This document shows, piece after piece, positions 1 through 4,660 of a stretch of 7,376 bases of DNA; position 1 is the stretch's first letter; each line of letters starts with the position of its first letter. A program made the translations under genes and the position numbers. The stretch spans positions 1-7,376 of the forward strand of contig JAGVLR010000157.1 of the NCBI GenBank assembly GCA_020054175.1, in the 5' to 3' direction. The notes under the pieces are model-generated. The model worked only from the letters and a program-made list of their open reading frames with translations, ran no database searches and was not told the DNA's origin. The DNA comes from Candidatus Dadabacteria bacterium (lineage in GTDB: Bacteria > Desulfobacterota_D > UBA1144 > Nemesobacterales > UBA2774).

Positions 1-564
1 GACCTGGCGAAGGTGCCGGTATTCGTAGGCGGCCTCCTGGGCGCGATGCTCATATTCCTCTTCAGCGCGCTCGCGATAAGGGCCGTGGCCCGCGCGGCTT
101 ACTACGTCATTAACGACGTCCGAGCGCAGTTCAAGGAGAACCCGGGAATCCTTCAGGGTACTTCCAAGCCGGACTACGCACGCTGCGTCGACATCGTGAC
201 GAAGGGCGCGCTTAAGGAGATGATTCCCCCCGGCCTTCTGGCTATAGGTATGCCGATTGCGGTAGGTCTTATATTCAAGCAGTTAGGGGTCGGCGCCGAG
301 ACTATCGCCGCGTTCCTAATGGTCGGCACTATAGGCGGCATCCTGCTCGCGACGTTCATGAACAACGGCGGCGGCGCGTGGGACAACGCCAAGAAGTTCA
401 TCGAGCTCGGTGCTTATGGCGGTAAAGGGTCCGAAACGCATAAGGCCACCGTCGTCGGAGACACCGTCGGCGACCCGTTCAAGGATACCGCCGGGCCGTC
501 GATTCACGTTCTGATTAAGCTCCTGGCGACGATTACGCTTGTTTTAGCGCCCTTATTCATCTAA
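1..564 (+). CDS. hppA: Membrane-bound ion-translocating pyrophosphatase, C-terminal part (5' end outside window)
   Basis: This is the last 187 codons of an integral-membrane pyrophosphatase, which couples PPi hydrolysis to pumping of H+ or Na+ across the cytoplasmic membrane. The reading frame is open from base 1, so the GTG at 13 is an internal codon, not a start. Visible family signatures are NNGGGAWDNAKKFIE at about 361-405 and GKGSETHKATVVGDTVGDPFKDTAGP at about 424-498, seen in pieces; the latter holds the conserved Asp residues of the last acidic motif, which bind Mg-PPi in this family. Hydrophobic segments flank them, and the protein ends in a hydrophobic helix, as is normal. The segment that would separate K+-dependent from K+-independent types, and most of the pump gate, lies upstream, so ion specificity cannot be called. 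The stop is TAA, followed by an inverted repeat. Confidence 0.95.
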   Translation, partial: DLAKVPVFVGGLLGAMLIFLFSALAIRAVARAAYYVINDVRAQFKENPGILQGTSKPDYARCVDIVTKGALKEMIPPGLLAIGMPIAVGLIFKQLGVGAETIAAFLMVGTIGGILLATFMNNGGGAWDNAKKFIELGAYGGKGSETHKATVVGDTVGDPFKDTAGPSIHVLIKLLATITLVLAPLFI

Positions 565-565
565 A

Positions 566-593
566 CTGCGGAAGGGTAAATGAATTTCCGCAG
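566..593 (+). repeat. Perfect 8-bp inverted repeat (hairpin) between hppA and the permease gene
   Basis: CTGCGGAA (566-573) and TTCCGCAG (586-593) are exact reverse complements around a 12-nt loop containing GTAAAT. It begins one base after the hppA stop. Only a weak T run follows (GCGTTT), so it is at best a poor intrinsic terminator. Its 3' arm covers the first two bases of the permease ribosome binding site (AGGG, 592-595), so it could also affect permease translation or protect the hppA mRNA end. A similar dyad lies before dcd (3837-3858). Confidence 0.6.
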
Positions 594-595
594 GG
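592..595 (+). promoter_or_regulatory. Ribosome binding site of the permease gene
   Basis: AGGG lies 7 nt before the ATG at 603 and supports that start. Its first two bases are also the end of the inverted repeat at 566-593. Confidence 0.55.
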
Positions 596-602
596 CGTTT
601 AA

Positions 603-2045
603 ATGGCAGGCGGTCTTTTCAAAAGGAAAAGCATTGACCGGATAGCAAAAGAAGCGGACGACGAGCAACGCGGATTAAAACGCGTGCTCGGTCCGCTTGA
701 TCTGGTCAGCCTCGGAATCGGCATCATCATAGGCGCCGGTATCTTCGTCGTAACCGGGCAGGCCGCCGCGCAGTACGCCGGGCCGGCTATTTCCCTTTCG
801 TTTGTCCTCTCGGGAATCGGGTGCGTCTTCGCGGGGCTCTGCTACGCCGAAATGGCGTCCATGATCCCCGTTTCCGGAAGCGCCTACACCTACTCCTACG
901 CCACCATGGGTCAGTTCGTCGCCTGGATCATAGGGTGGGACCTCATTCTCGAATACCTCTTCGCGAGCGCCACGGTTTCGGTAGGCTGGTCGGGGTACAT
1001 GGTGAGTTTTTTAAGGGACTTCGGCGTAATCATCCCCGAGATAGTCGCCAAGGCCCCTCTTTCGTTCGACCACATTCACGGCTGGGGCTTTACAGGCGCG
1101 GTGTTAAATATCCCGGCCATGTTTATCGTCCTCGCCGCCGCGGCTGTTCTCGTCCTCGGAATACGCGAATCGGCGACCGCCAACAGCCTCATAGTCATCC
1201 TGAAGCTCGTCGTGCTTATCGTGTTCATCGGAGTCGGATTTCTTTATATAAACCGGGAAAACTGGGAGCCCTTCATACCTCCCAACGAGGGCATGTTCGG
1301 GCATTTCGGCTGGAGCGGGATATTGCGCGGGGCGGGGGTGATATTCTTCGCGTATATCGGCTTCGACGCGGTTTCTACGGCGGCCCAGGAAACGAAAAAC
1401 CCCCAGCGGAACGTCCCCATCGGCATTCTCGGCTCGCTCTTCGTTGCCACGCTTCTTTACATCGCCGTGGCTCTCGTACTGACGGGCGTCGTCAAATACG
1501 ACATGCTCAACGTGCCCGACCCGATTGCCGTCGCCGTCGATTTCATGGGCGAGGAGCTCTACTGGCTACGCCCGCTCATCAAAATCGGCGCTATCGCAGG
1601 GCTGACGTCCGTCGTCATGGTGCTCCTCTTCGGGCAGACGAGAATATTCTACTCCATGTCGCGCGACAAGATGCTCCCCGAAAGATTCGCGGAGGTTCAT
1701 ACGAAATTCAGAACACCGGTTTTCGCGACGATTCTCACGGGCATAGTCGCGGCCTTCTTCGCGGGCATCTTCCCTATAGGAATACTGGGCGAGCTCGTAT
1801 CGATAGGCACGCTGCTCGCCTTCGTGATCGTGTGCACGGGAGTGCTCGTGCTGAGATACAGGGAACCGGGCCTCAAAAGACCGTTCAAGGCCCCCCTCTT
1901 CCCCTTCGTGCCCATCATGGGAATTCTCGTAAGCCTCGTTCAGATGGCCGCCCTTCCGATGGATACGTGGCTCCGGCTGATTATCTGGATGGCGGCGGGA
2001 TTCGTAATCTACTTCCTATATGCCCGAAAGCACGCCGTCGTCTGA
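603..2045 (+). CDS. APC-superfamily amino-acid permease (YfnA/cationic amino-acid transporter-like)
   Basis: A 480-residue cytoplasmic-membrane secondary transporter of the amino acid-polyamine-organocation superfamily, closest in appearance to bacterial YfnA/CAT-type permeases. After a charged N-terminus (about residues 1-30) come roughly twelve hydrophobic segments. The unwound TM1 motif GIGIIIGAGIFVVTG is at 38-52. The loop CYAEMASMIPVSGSAYTY is at about 80-97. The TM6 signature FFAYIGFDAVST is at 248-259, followed by AQETKNPQRN (261-270), where relatives usually have Glu rather than this Gln. Length is normal for bacterial members. Substrate cannot be read from sequence; a neutral or basic amino acid is likely from the family. 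The ATG at 603 has AGGG 7 nt upstream. It follows hppA by 38 nt, so it may be cotranscribed unless the intervening hairpin stops transcription. The stop is TGA. Confidence 0.92.
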   Translation: MAGGLFKRKSIDRIAKEADDEQRGLKRVLGPLDLVSLGIGIIIGAGIFVVTGQAAAQYAGPAISLSFVLSGIGCVFAGLCYAEMASMIPVSGSAYTYSYATMGQFVAWIIGWDLILEYLFASATVSVGWSGYMVSFLRDFGVIIPEIVAKAPLSFDHIHGWGFTGAVLNIPAMFIVLAAAAVLVLGIRESATANSLIVILKLVVLIVFIGVGFLYINRENWEPFIPPNEGMFGHFGWSGILRGAGVIFFAYIGFDAVSTAAQETKNPQRNVPIGILGSLFVATLLYIAVALVLTGVVKYDMLNVPDPIAVAVDFMGEELYWLRPLIKIGAIAGLTSVVMVLLFGQTRIFYSMSRDKMLPERFAEVHTKFRTPVFATILTGIVAAFFAGIFPIGILGELVSIGTLLAFVIVCTGVLVLRYREPGLKRPFKAPLFPFVPIMGILVSLVQMAALPMDTWLRLIIWMAAGFVIYFLYARKHAVV

Positions 2046-2053
2046 ACCACTCT

Positions 2054-2080
2054 TTGCAATTACACTTCCCCTCTTAAAAT
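2054..2080 (+). promoter_or_regulatory. Weak candidate promoter for the DUF456 gene
   Basis: TTGCAA (2054-2059) and TAAAAT (2075-2080) resemble -35 and -10 boxes, but with a short 15-nt spacer. If real, the -10 box overlaps the ATG at 2079, which would rule that ATG out as the start and favour 2121/2124. The evidence is composition and position only. Confidence 0.25.
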
Positions 2081-2120
2081 GCATGTTGTAAATACACCGC
2101 CGTGTGTAAACCTAATACGC

Positions 2121-2627
2121 ATGATGGATTACGTCGTATTCGCGGCTTACATTCTGGCGGCACTTATCGGCTTGGCATCGCTCGTCTTCGGCCTCCCCGG
2201 CACCTTCATAATCCTGGCCGCCTCGCTCCTCTACGGCTGGTACGGAGGCTTCGAGGAAATCACGGTAAGGATCATTATCATACTGGTCGTGCTGGTCCTC
2301 ATAGGCGAGCTCATCGAGTTCCTGCTCGGTATAGCTGGCGCGAAGAAATACAAGTCGAGCAACAGGGCTATAGTCGGCTCAATAGCCGGCGCCATAGCCG
2401 GCGCCATAATGGGCGCTCCCTTTTTCTTCGGCATGGGGGCCGTCATAGGAGCCTTCGCCGGGGCCTTCGCGGGAGCTATAGCGGTCGAGTTACTGCTTGG
2501 TAAAAGCCTCGACGAGTCCATACAGTCCGGCTGGGGGGCCTTCATCGGCAGGGTCGCTGGCACTATTTCAAAGGGCGCCATCGCCGTCGCAATGGTCGTG
2601 ATAACTGTGGCGGCAGCCGTGCGCTGA
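2121..2627 (+). CDS. DUF456 family small integral-membrane protein
   Basis: A 168-residue (from 2121) very hydrophobic protein that fits the DUF456 family, whose function is unknown. It shows an N-terminal pair of helices with FGLPGTFIILAASLLYGW, then the family hallmark GELIEFLLGIAGAKKYKSSNRA, then a Gly/Ala-rich stretch with repeated small-xxx-small spacing (AGAIAGAIMGAP and GAFAGAFAGAIAVELLLGK) that is probably tightly packed helices, and a last hydrophobic helix. An open frame extends up to an ATG at 2079, but the extra 14 residues are not family-like and neither site has a Shine-Dalgarno. I prefer the ATG pair at 2121/2124 because MDYVVFAAYIL begins the first helix. The gene lies 75 nt after the permease, possibly in the same transcript. 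The 12-bp direct repeat at 2382-2417 lies inside it. The stop is TGA. Confidence 0.82.
   Translation: MMDYVVFAAYILAALIGLASLVFGLPGTFIILAASLLYGWYGGFEEITVRIIIILVVLVLIGELIEFLLGIAGAKKYKSSNRAIVGSIAGAIAGAIMGAPFFFGMGAVIGAFAGAFAGAIAVELLLGKSLDESIQSGWGAFIGRVAGTISKGAIAVAMVVITVAAAVR
2382..2417 (+). repeat. 12-bp tandem repeat inside the DUF456 gene
   Basis: ATAGCCGGCGCC occurs twice head to tail (2382-2393 and 2394-2405), followed by a degenerate third unit (2406-2417). Each unit encodes Ile-Ala-Gly-Ala or a close variant, so copy-number change would add or remove about one helical turn without shifting the frame. Confidence 0.8.
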
Positions 2628-2690
2628 TCCCGTTCTCCGTTTCCCGCCCGGCCTCGCTCCGCACATTCACACGTTTCCTTTTCTCTTCGC
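2628..2690 (+). other. C-rich, G-poor spacer after DUF456 (possible Rho loading region)
   Basis: These 63 bases contain 29 C and only 9 G, with about 79% pyrimidine, and I see no stable hairpin with a T tract. That composition is what Rho utilisation sites look like, so Rho-dependent termination of the upstream transcript before the pheS promoter is plausible. This is composition only and not a defined motif. Confidence 0.3.
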
Positions 2691-2712
2691 AAGTAGATGT
2701 CCCGCGCCGATA

Positions 2713-2721
2713 TGGTAGATT
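2713..2721 (+). promoter_or_regulatory. Candidate extended -10 promoter of pheS
   Basis: TGGTAGATT (2713-2721) gives an extended -10 TG, one base, then TAGATT (4 of 6 consensus). No convincing -35 box is seen, which extended -10 promoters can tolerate. Transcription would start near 2728, giving a leader of about 29 nt with the pheS ribosome binding site. The same TGGTA core precedes dcd (twice) and gyrB. Confidence 0.45.
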
Positions 2722-2745
2722 ATTGTGATTTTCGAAGACCGATAC

Positions 2746-2749
2746 GGAG
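2746..2749 (+). promoter_or_regulatory. pheS ribosome binding site (decides the start)
   Basis: GGAG lies 7 nt before the ATG at 2757. The in-frame ATG further upstream at 2697 has no such site and would lie upstream of the candidate promoter, so 2757 is the start. Confidence 0.65.
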
Positions 2750-2756
2750 CAGTCTA

Positions 2757-3775
2757 ATGATCGAGAAGCTCGACGAACTTAAAAAACAGGCGCGCGAGGA
2801 GCTTGGCTCAGTCTCCGACGAGGCGGCGCTCCAGAATTTAAAGGCGAGATTCCTCGGGAAAAAGGGCGTCATAACCGAGATACTGAAGGGTATGAAGGAC
2901 CTATCCCCCGAAGAGCGCCCCAAGATGGGGCAGCTTGTAAACGAGGCGAAAACATTCGTCGAGGAGCTCGTCGAGTCGAGGCTGGATTCCATAAGAGAGG
3001 AAAAGAAAAACCGCTCCCTCTTCGAGGAAAGAATAGACGTCACTCTCCCCGCGAAGGGCCTCCCCGTCGGTGCGAAACACCCCGTAACGCAGATCATGGA
3101 GGAGGTTGTATCCATATTCGAGAGGATGGGATTCGAGGTAGCCGAGGGGCCCGAAGTAGAGACGGACTACTACAACTTCGAGGCGCTCAACATCCCCAAA
3201 AACCATCCTGCGAGGGACATGCAGGATACGTTTTACATATCTGACGACGTTGTATTGAGGACACATACCTCACCCGTCCAGATTCGTGTCATGGAAAAGC
3301 TGAAGCCCCCCGTGAAGATCATCGCCCCCGGAAGGGTCTACAGGAACGACAGCGACGTCTCACACACCCCGATGTTCCACCAGATAGAGGGGCTCCTGGT
3401 AGACGAGCATGTAACGTTCGGAGATCTGAAGGGAGTGCTGACAGAGTTCGTGAGGCTAGTATTCGGCGAGGGCATTGGTGTGAGATTCCCCCGAGCTTTT
3501 TTCCGTTCACCGAGCCCAGCGCCGAGGTAGACATGCAGTGCATGATATGCGGCGGGAAGGGATGCAGGGTCTGTAAGGACACGGGCTGGCTCGAAATCCT
3601 CGGCTGCGGCATGGTCGACCCCGAGGTCTTCAAAAGCGTCGGCTACGATTCCACGAAATACTCGGGCTTCGCCTTCGGTATGGGGATCGAAAGGATAACG
3701 ATGCTCAAGTTCGGTATTAACGACATACGCCTCTTCTTCGAAAACGACGTCCGTTTCCTCAGGCAGTTCACCTGA
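2757..3775 (+). CDS. pheS: Phenylalanine--tRNA ligase alpha subunit, with an apparent one-base frameshift near 3489
   Basis: The alpha subunit of the (alpha-beta)2 class II synthetase that charges tRNA-Phe in the cytoplasm. Residues 1-85 form the charged N-terminal coiled coil that contacts tRNA. HPVTQIMEEVVSIFERMGFE (108-127) is motif 1, and GRVYRNDSDVSHTPMFHQIEG (192-212) is motif 2. Past the lesion, FAFGMGIERITMLKFGINDIR is motif 3. The first frame runs to a TAG at 3528-3530. The correct continuation (FFPFTEPSAEVDMQCMICGG) is in the -1 frame from 3491 to the TGA at 3773-3775. Family alignment from memory expects GVRF-R-PSFFPF; here the Arg245 codon has only two bases (CC, 3489-3490), inside a five-C run. 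Restoring one base gives 339 residues, the normal length. Most likely this is a sequencing deletion; a slippery heptamer at 3497-3503 offers an alternative. No pheT follows; dcd does. Confidence 0.93.
3488..3503 (+). other. pheS frameshift site: C5 run and T TTT TTC heptamer
   Basis: The zero frame reads TTC CCC CGA GCT TTT TTC through this stretch. The conserved PheS sequence needs one extra base between 3488 and 3491 (C run 3488-3492). Alternatively, a -1 slip on T TTT TTC (3497-3503) would enter the correct frame and give the normal length, but with Pro-Arg-Ala in place of the conserved Arg-Pro-Ser. Confidence 0.8.
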
Positions 3776-3836
3776 TACGCTCCGGCTCCGTGCATAATCC
3801 CGGCGCTTAATTTCCGGCGCATTCGCTAACATTTTA

Positions 3837-3858
3837 CGCGGAATTGAGTAAATCCGCG
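3837..3858 (+). repeat. Palindrome over the -35 region of the dcd promoter
   Basis: CGCGGA (3837-3842) and TCCGCG (3853-3858) are exact reverse complements around a 10-nt centre that contains the candidate -35 box TTGAGT. It could be a repressor operator for dcd or a hairpin ending the pheS transcript, though no T tract follows. It shares GCGGAA, GTAAAT and TCCGC blocks with the inverted repeat at 566-593. Confidence 0.5.
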
Positions 3859-3872
3859 GCCTGTGGTACTAT
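3844..3872 (+). promoter_or_regulatory. Candidate dcd promoter P1
   Basis: TTGAGT (3844-3849), a 17-nt spacer and TACTAT (3867-3872) with the extended -10 TG at 3864-3865. The boxes match consensus 4 of 6 each. The start of transcription would be near 3879. The -35 lies inside the palindrome 3837-3858. Confidence 0.45.
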
Positions 3873-3884
3873 GCTTTCCCTCTG

Positions 3885-3893
3885 TGGTATAAA
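3885..3893 (+). promoter_or_regulatory. Candidate dcd promoter P2 (extended -10)
   Basis: TGGTATAAA (3885-3893): TG, one base, then TATAAA (5 of 6). It is the second copy of CTGTGGTA (3861-3868 and 3882-3889), offset by 21 bp, or two helical turns. Transcription would start near 3900, a leader of about 19 nt that still includes the ribosome binding site. Confidence 0.5.
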
Positions 3894-3904
3894 CATCATT
3901 TAGC

Positions 3905-3910
3905 GAGGAG
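3905..3910 (+). promoter_or_regulatory. dcd ribosome binding site
   Basis: GAGGAG lies 8 nt before the ATG at 3919. An upstream in-frame GTG at 3910 overlaps this site and so cannot use it, which fixes the start at 3919. Confidence 0.75.
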
Positions 3911-3918
3911 TGCGAATA

Positions 3919-4473
3919 ATGGGCGTAAAATCTGACGGCTGGATCAGAAAGATGGCCACTGAGCACGGAATGATAGAGCCTTTCGTCGACGGGCAGGTGA
4001 GAGACGGCGCGATATCCTACGGCCTCTCGGCCTACGGCTACGACATACGCGTGAGCGACGAGTTTAAAGTCTTCACGAACGTCTTCAATTCCGTAGTCGA
4101 TCCCAAGAATTTCGACGATAAATCCTTCGTCGAGATAAAGGCCGGTTACTGCATGATTCCGCCGAACTCCTTCGCGCTGGCCAGAACCGTAGAGTATTTC
4201 AGGATACCCCGGAGCACCATAACCCTCTGCGTCGGGAAGTCCACATACGCCCGCTGCGGCATAATCGTGAACGTCACCCCCTTCGAGCCCGAATGGGAGG
4301 GCTTCGTCACACTCGAAATATCCAACACGACCCCCCTCCCCGCGAAAATCTACGCGAACGAGGGCATAGCGCAGGTCCTTTTCTTCGAGGCCGACGAGAT
4401 GTGCGAGGTCTCCTACGCCGACAAAAAAGGCAAGTACCAGAAGCAGGTCGGAATAACCCCTCCGAAGGTCTGA
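3919..4473 (+). CDS. dcd: dCTP deaminase
   Basis: A 184-residue cytoplasmic enzyme that deaminates dCTP to dUTP, feeding dUMP and so dTTP synthesis. The whole protein follows the dCTP deaminase/dUTPase-fold pattern. SAYGYDIRVSDEFKVF is at 37-52 and PPNSFALARTVEYFRIP at 81-97. The core GKSTYARCGIIVNVTPFEPE spans 106-125, and FVTLEISNTTPLP spans 129-141. By comparison with the E. coli enzyme, Ser108, Arg112 and Glu133 correspond to the active-site Ser, Arg and the catalytic Glu; all are present. It looks very like the 188-residue Pseudomonas-type Dcd but is about four residues shorter in the loop near residue 30. Whether it also hydrolyses dUTP cannot be told by eye. Two tandem candidate promoters and a palindrome precede it, suggesting its own control. 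The stop is TGA. Confidence 0.97.
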   Translation: MGVKSDGWIRKMATEHGMIEPFVDGQVRDGAISYGLSAYGYDIRVSDEFKVFTNVFNSVVDPKNFDDKSFVEIKAGYCMIPPNSFALARTVEYFRIPRSTITLCVGKSTYARCGIIVNVTPFEPEWEGFVTLEISNTTPLPAKIYANEGIAQVLFFEADEMCEVSYADKKGKYQKQVGITPPKV

Positions 4474-4477
4474 GCGC

Positions 4478-4503
4478 GCCCGGCCGGAACCCCTTTCCCG
4501 GGC
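4478..4503 (+). terminator. GC hairpin just after dcd (weak terminator candidate)
   Basis: GCCCGG (4478-4483) pairs with CCGGGC (4498-4503) across a 14-nt loop, starting four bases after the dcd stop. There is no proper T run after it, so intrinsic termination would be inefficient. Confidence 0.25.
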
Positions 4504-4527
4504 CCTCAAAATTGCCTTTGTTGACGG

Positions 4528-4557
4528 CTGGTTCCGAGAGCCCCGCTCTCCGGCCAG
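4528..4557 (+). terminator. Hairpin between dcd and gyrB
   Basis: GAGAGC (4536-4541) pairs with GCTCTC (4545-4550) around CCC. The stem extends with CC/GG after one bulged C, then CTGG/CCAG past a two-base internal bulge (4528-4557). It is GC-rich and stable-looking, but no T tract follows. It may be a transcript end or a folded leader element upstream of the gyrB promoter. Confidence 0.35.
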
Positions 4558-4569
4558 AATGCGATTAAA

Positions 4570-4638
4570 CCCCTTGATTTTATTTGCCTTTTTGTCCCCG
4601 CATGGTATACTAATATAGATTTAATTTCCCCCCTTGAT
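4570..4638 (+). repeat. 9-bp direct repeat flanking the gyrB promoter
   Basis: CCCCTTGAT occurs at 4570-4578, just upstream of the -35 box, and at 4630-4638, in the leader before the ribosome binding site, 60 bp apart. An 8-bp repeat TTGCCTTT (4512-4519 and 4584-4591) is also present, and its second copy contains the -35 box. These are possible binding sites, or chance. Confidence 0.35.
4584..4611 (+). promoter_or_regulatory. gyrB promoter (sigma70-type, extended -10)
   Basis: TTGCCT (4584-4589), a 16-nt spacer and TATACT (4606-4611, 5 of 6) with TG at 4603-4604 in the extended -10 position. Transcription would start near 4618, giving a leader of about 43 nt. This is the best promoter in the window. 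gyrB promoters in many bacteria respond to DNA relaxation; nothing here shows that directly. Confidence 0.65.
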
Positions 4639-4646
4639 GAATACTC

Positions 4647-4652
4647 GGAGGT
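4647..4652 (+). promoter_or_regulatory. Strong gyrB ribosome binding site (decides a TTG start)
   Basis: GGAGGT lies 8 nt before TTG at 4661. No ATG or GTG in frame lies nearby before the conserved part of the protein begins, so the TTG is the start despite being the weakest common initiator. Confidence 0.85.
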
Positions 4653-4660
4653 AGTTAATT

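Noticed and set aside
580..645. A 21-codon reading frame starting at ATG 580 inside the hairpin loop and overlapping the permease start
   Set aside because: Its possible ribosome site (GAAGGG) is too close at 3 nt and sits in the hairpin stem and loop; there is no other support for translation.
821..2077. A 418-codon + strand frame overlapping the permease
   Set aside because: Arg/His-rich translation typical of a shifted frame of a GC-rich membrane-protein gene; the permease frame has clear APC motifs.
2697..2756. Upstream extension of pheS to the ATG at 2697
   Set aside because: The extra 20 residues are unlike PheS, have no ribosome site and cover the candidate promoter; GGAG at 2746-2749 serves the ATG at 2757.
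3781..3820. CCGGCGC direct repeat (3800-3806 and 3814-3820) after pheS
   Set aside because: Short GC-rich word in a GC-rich spacer, with no stem or terminator around it; likely chance.
3826..4509. A 227-codon open frame on the - strand opposite dcd
   Set aside because: Same codon-aligned antisense effect; no family features, and dcd fully explains the region.
4474..4660. A riboswitch or small RNA in the dcd-gyrB spacer
   Set aside because: Two simple hairpins are visible, but no known riboswitch core, no T-tract terminator and no internal promoter with a good -10 before 4584.
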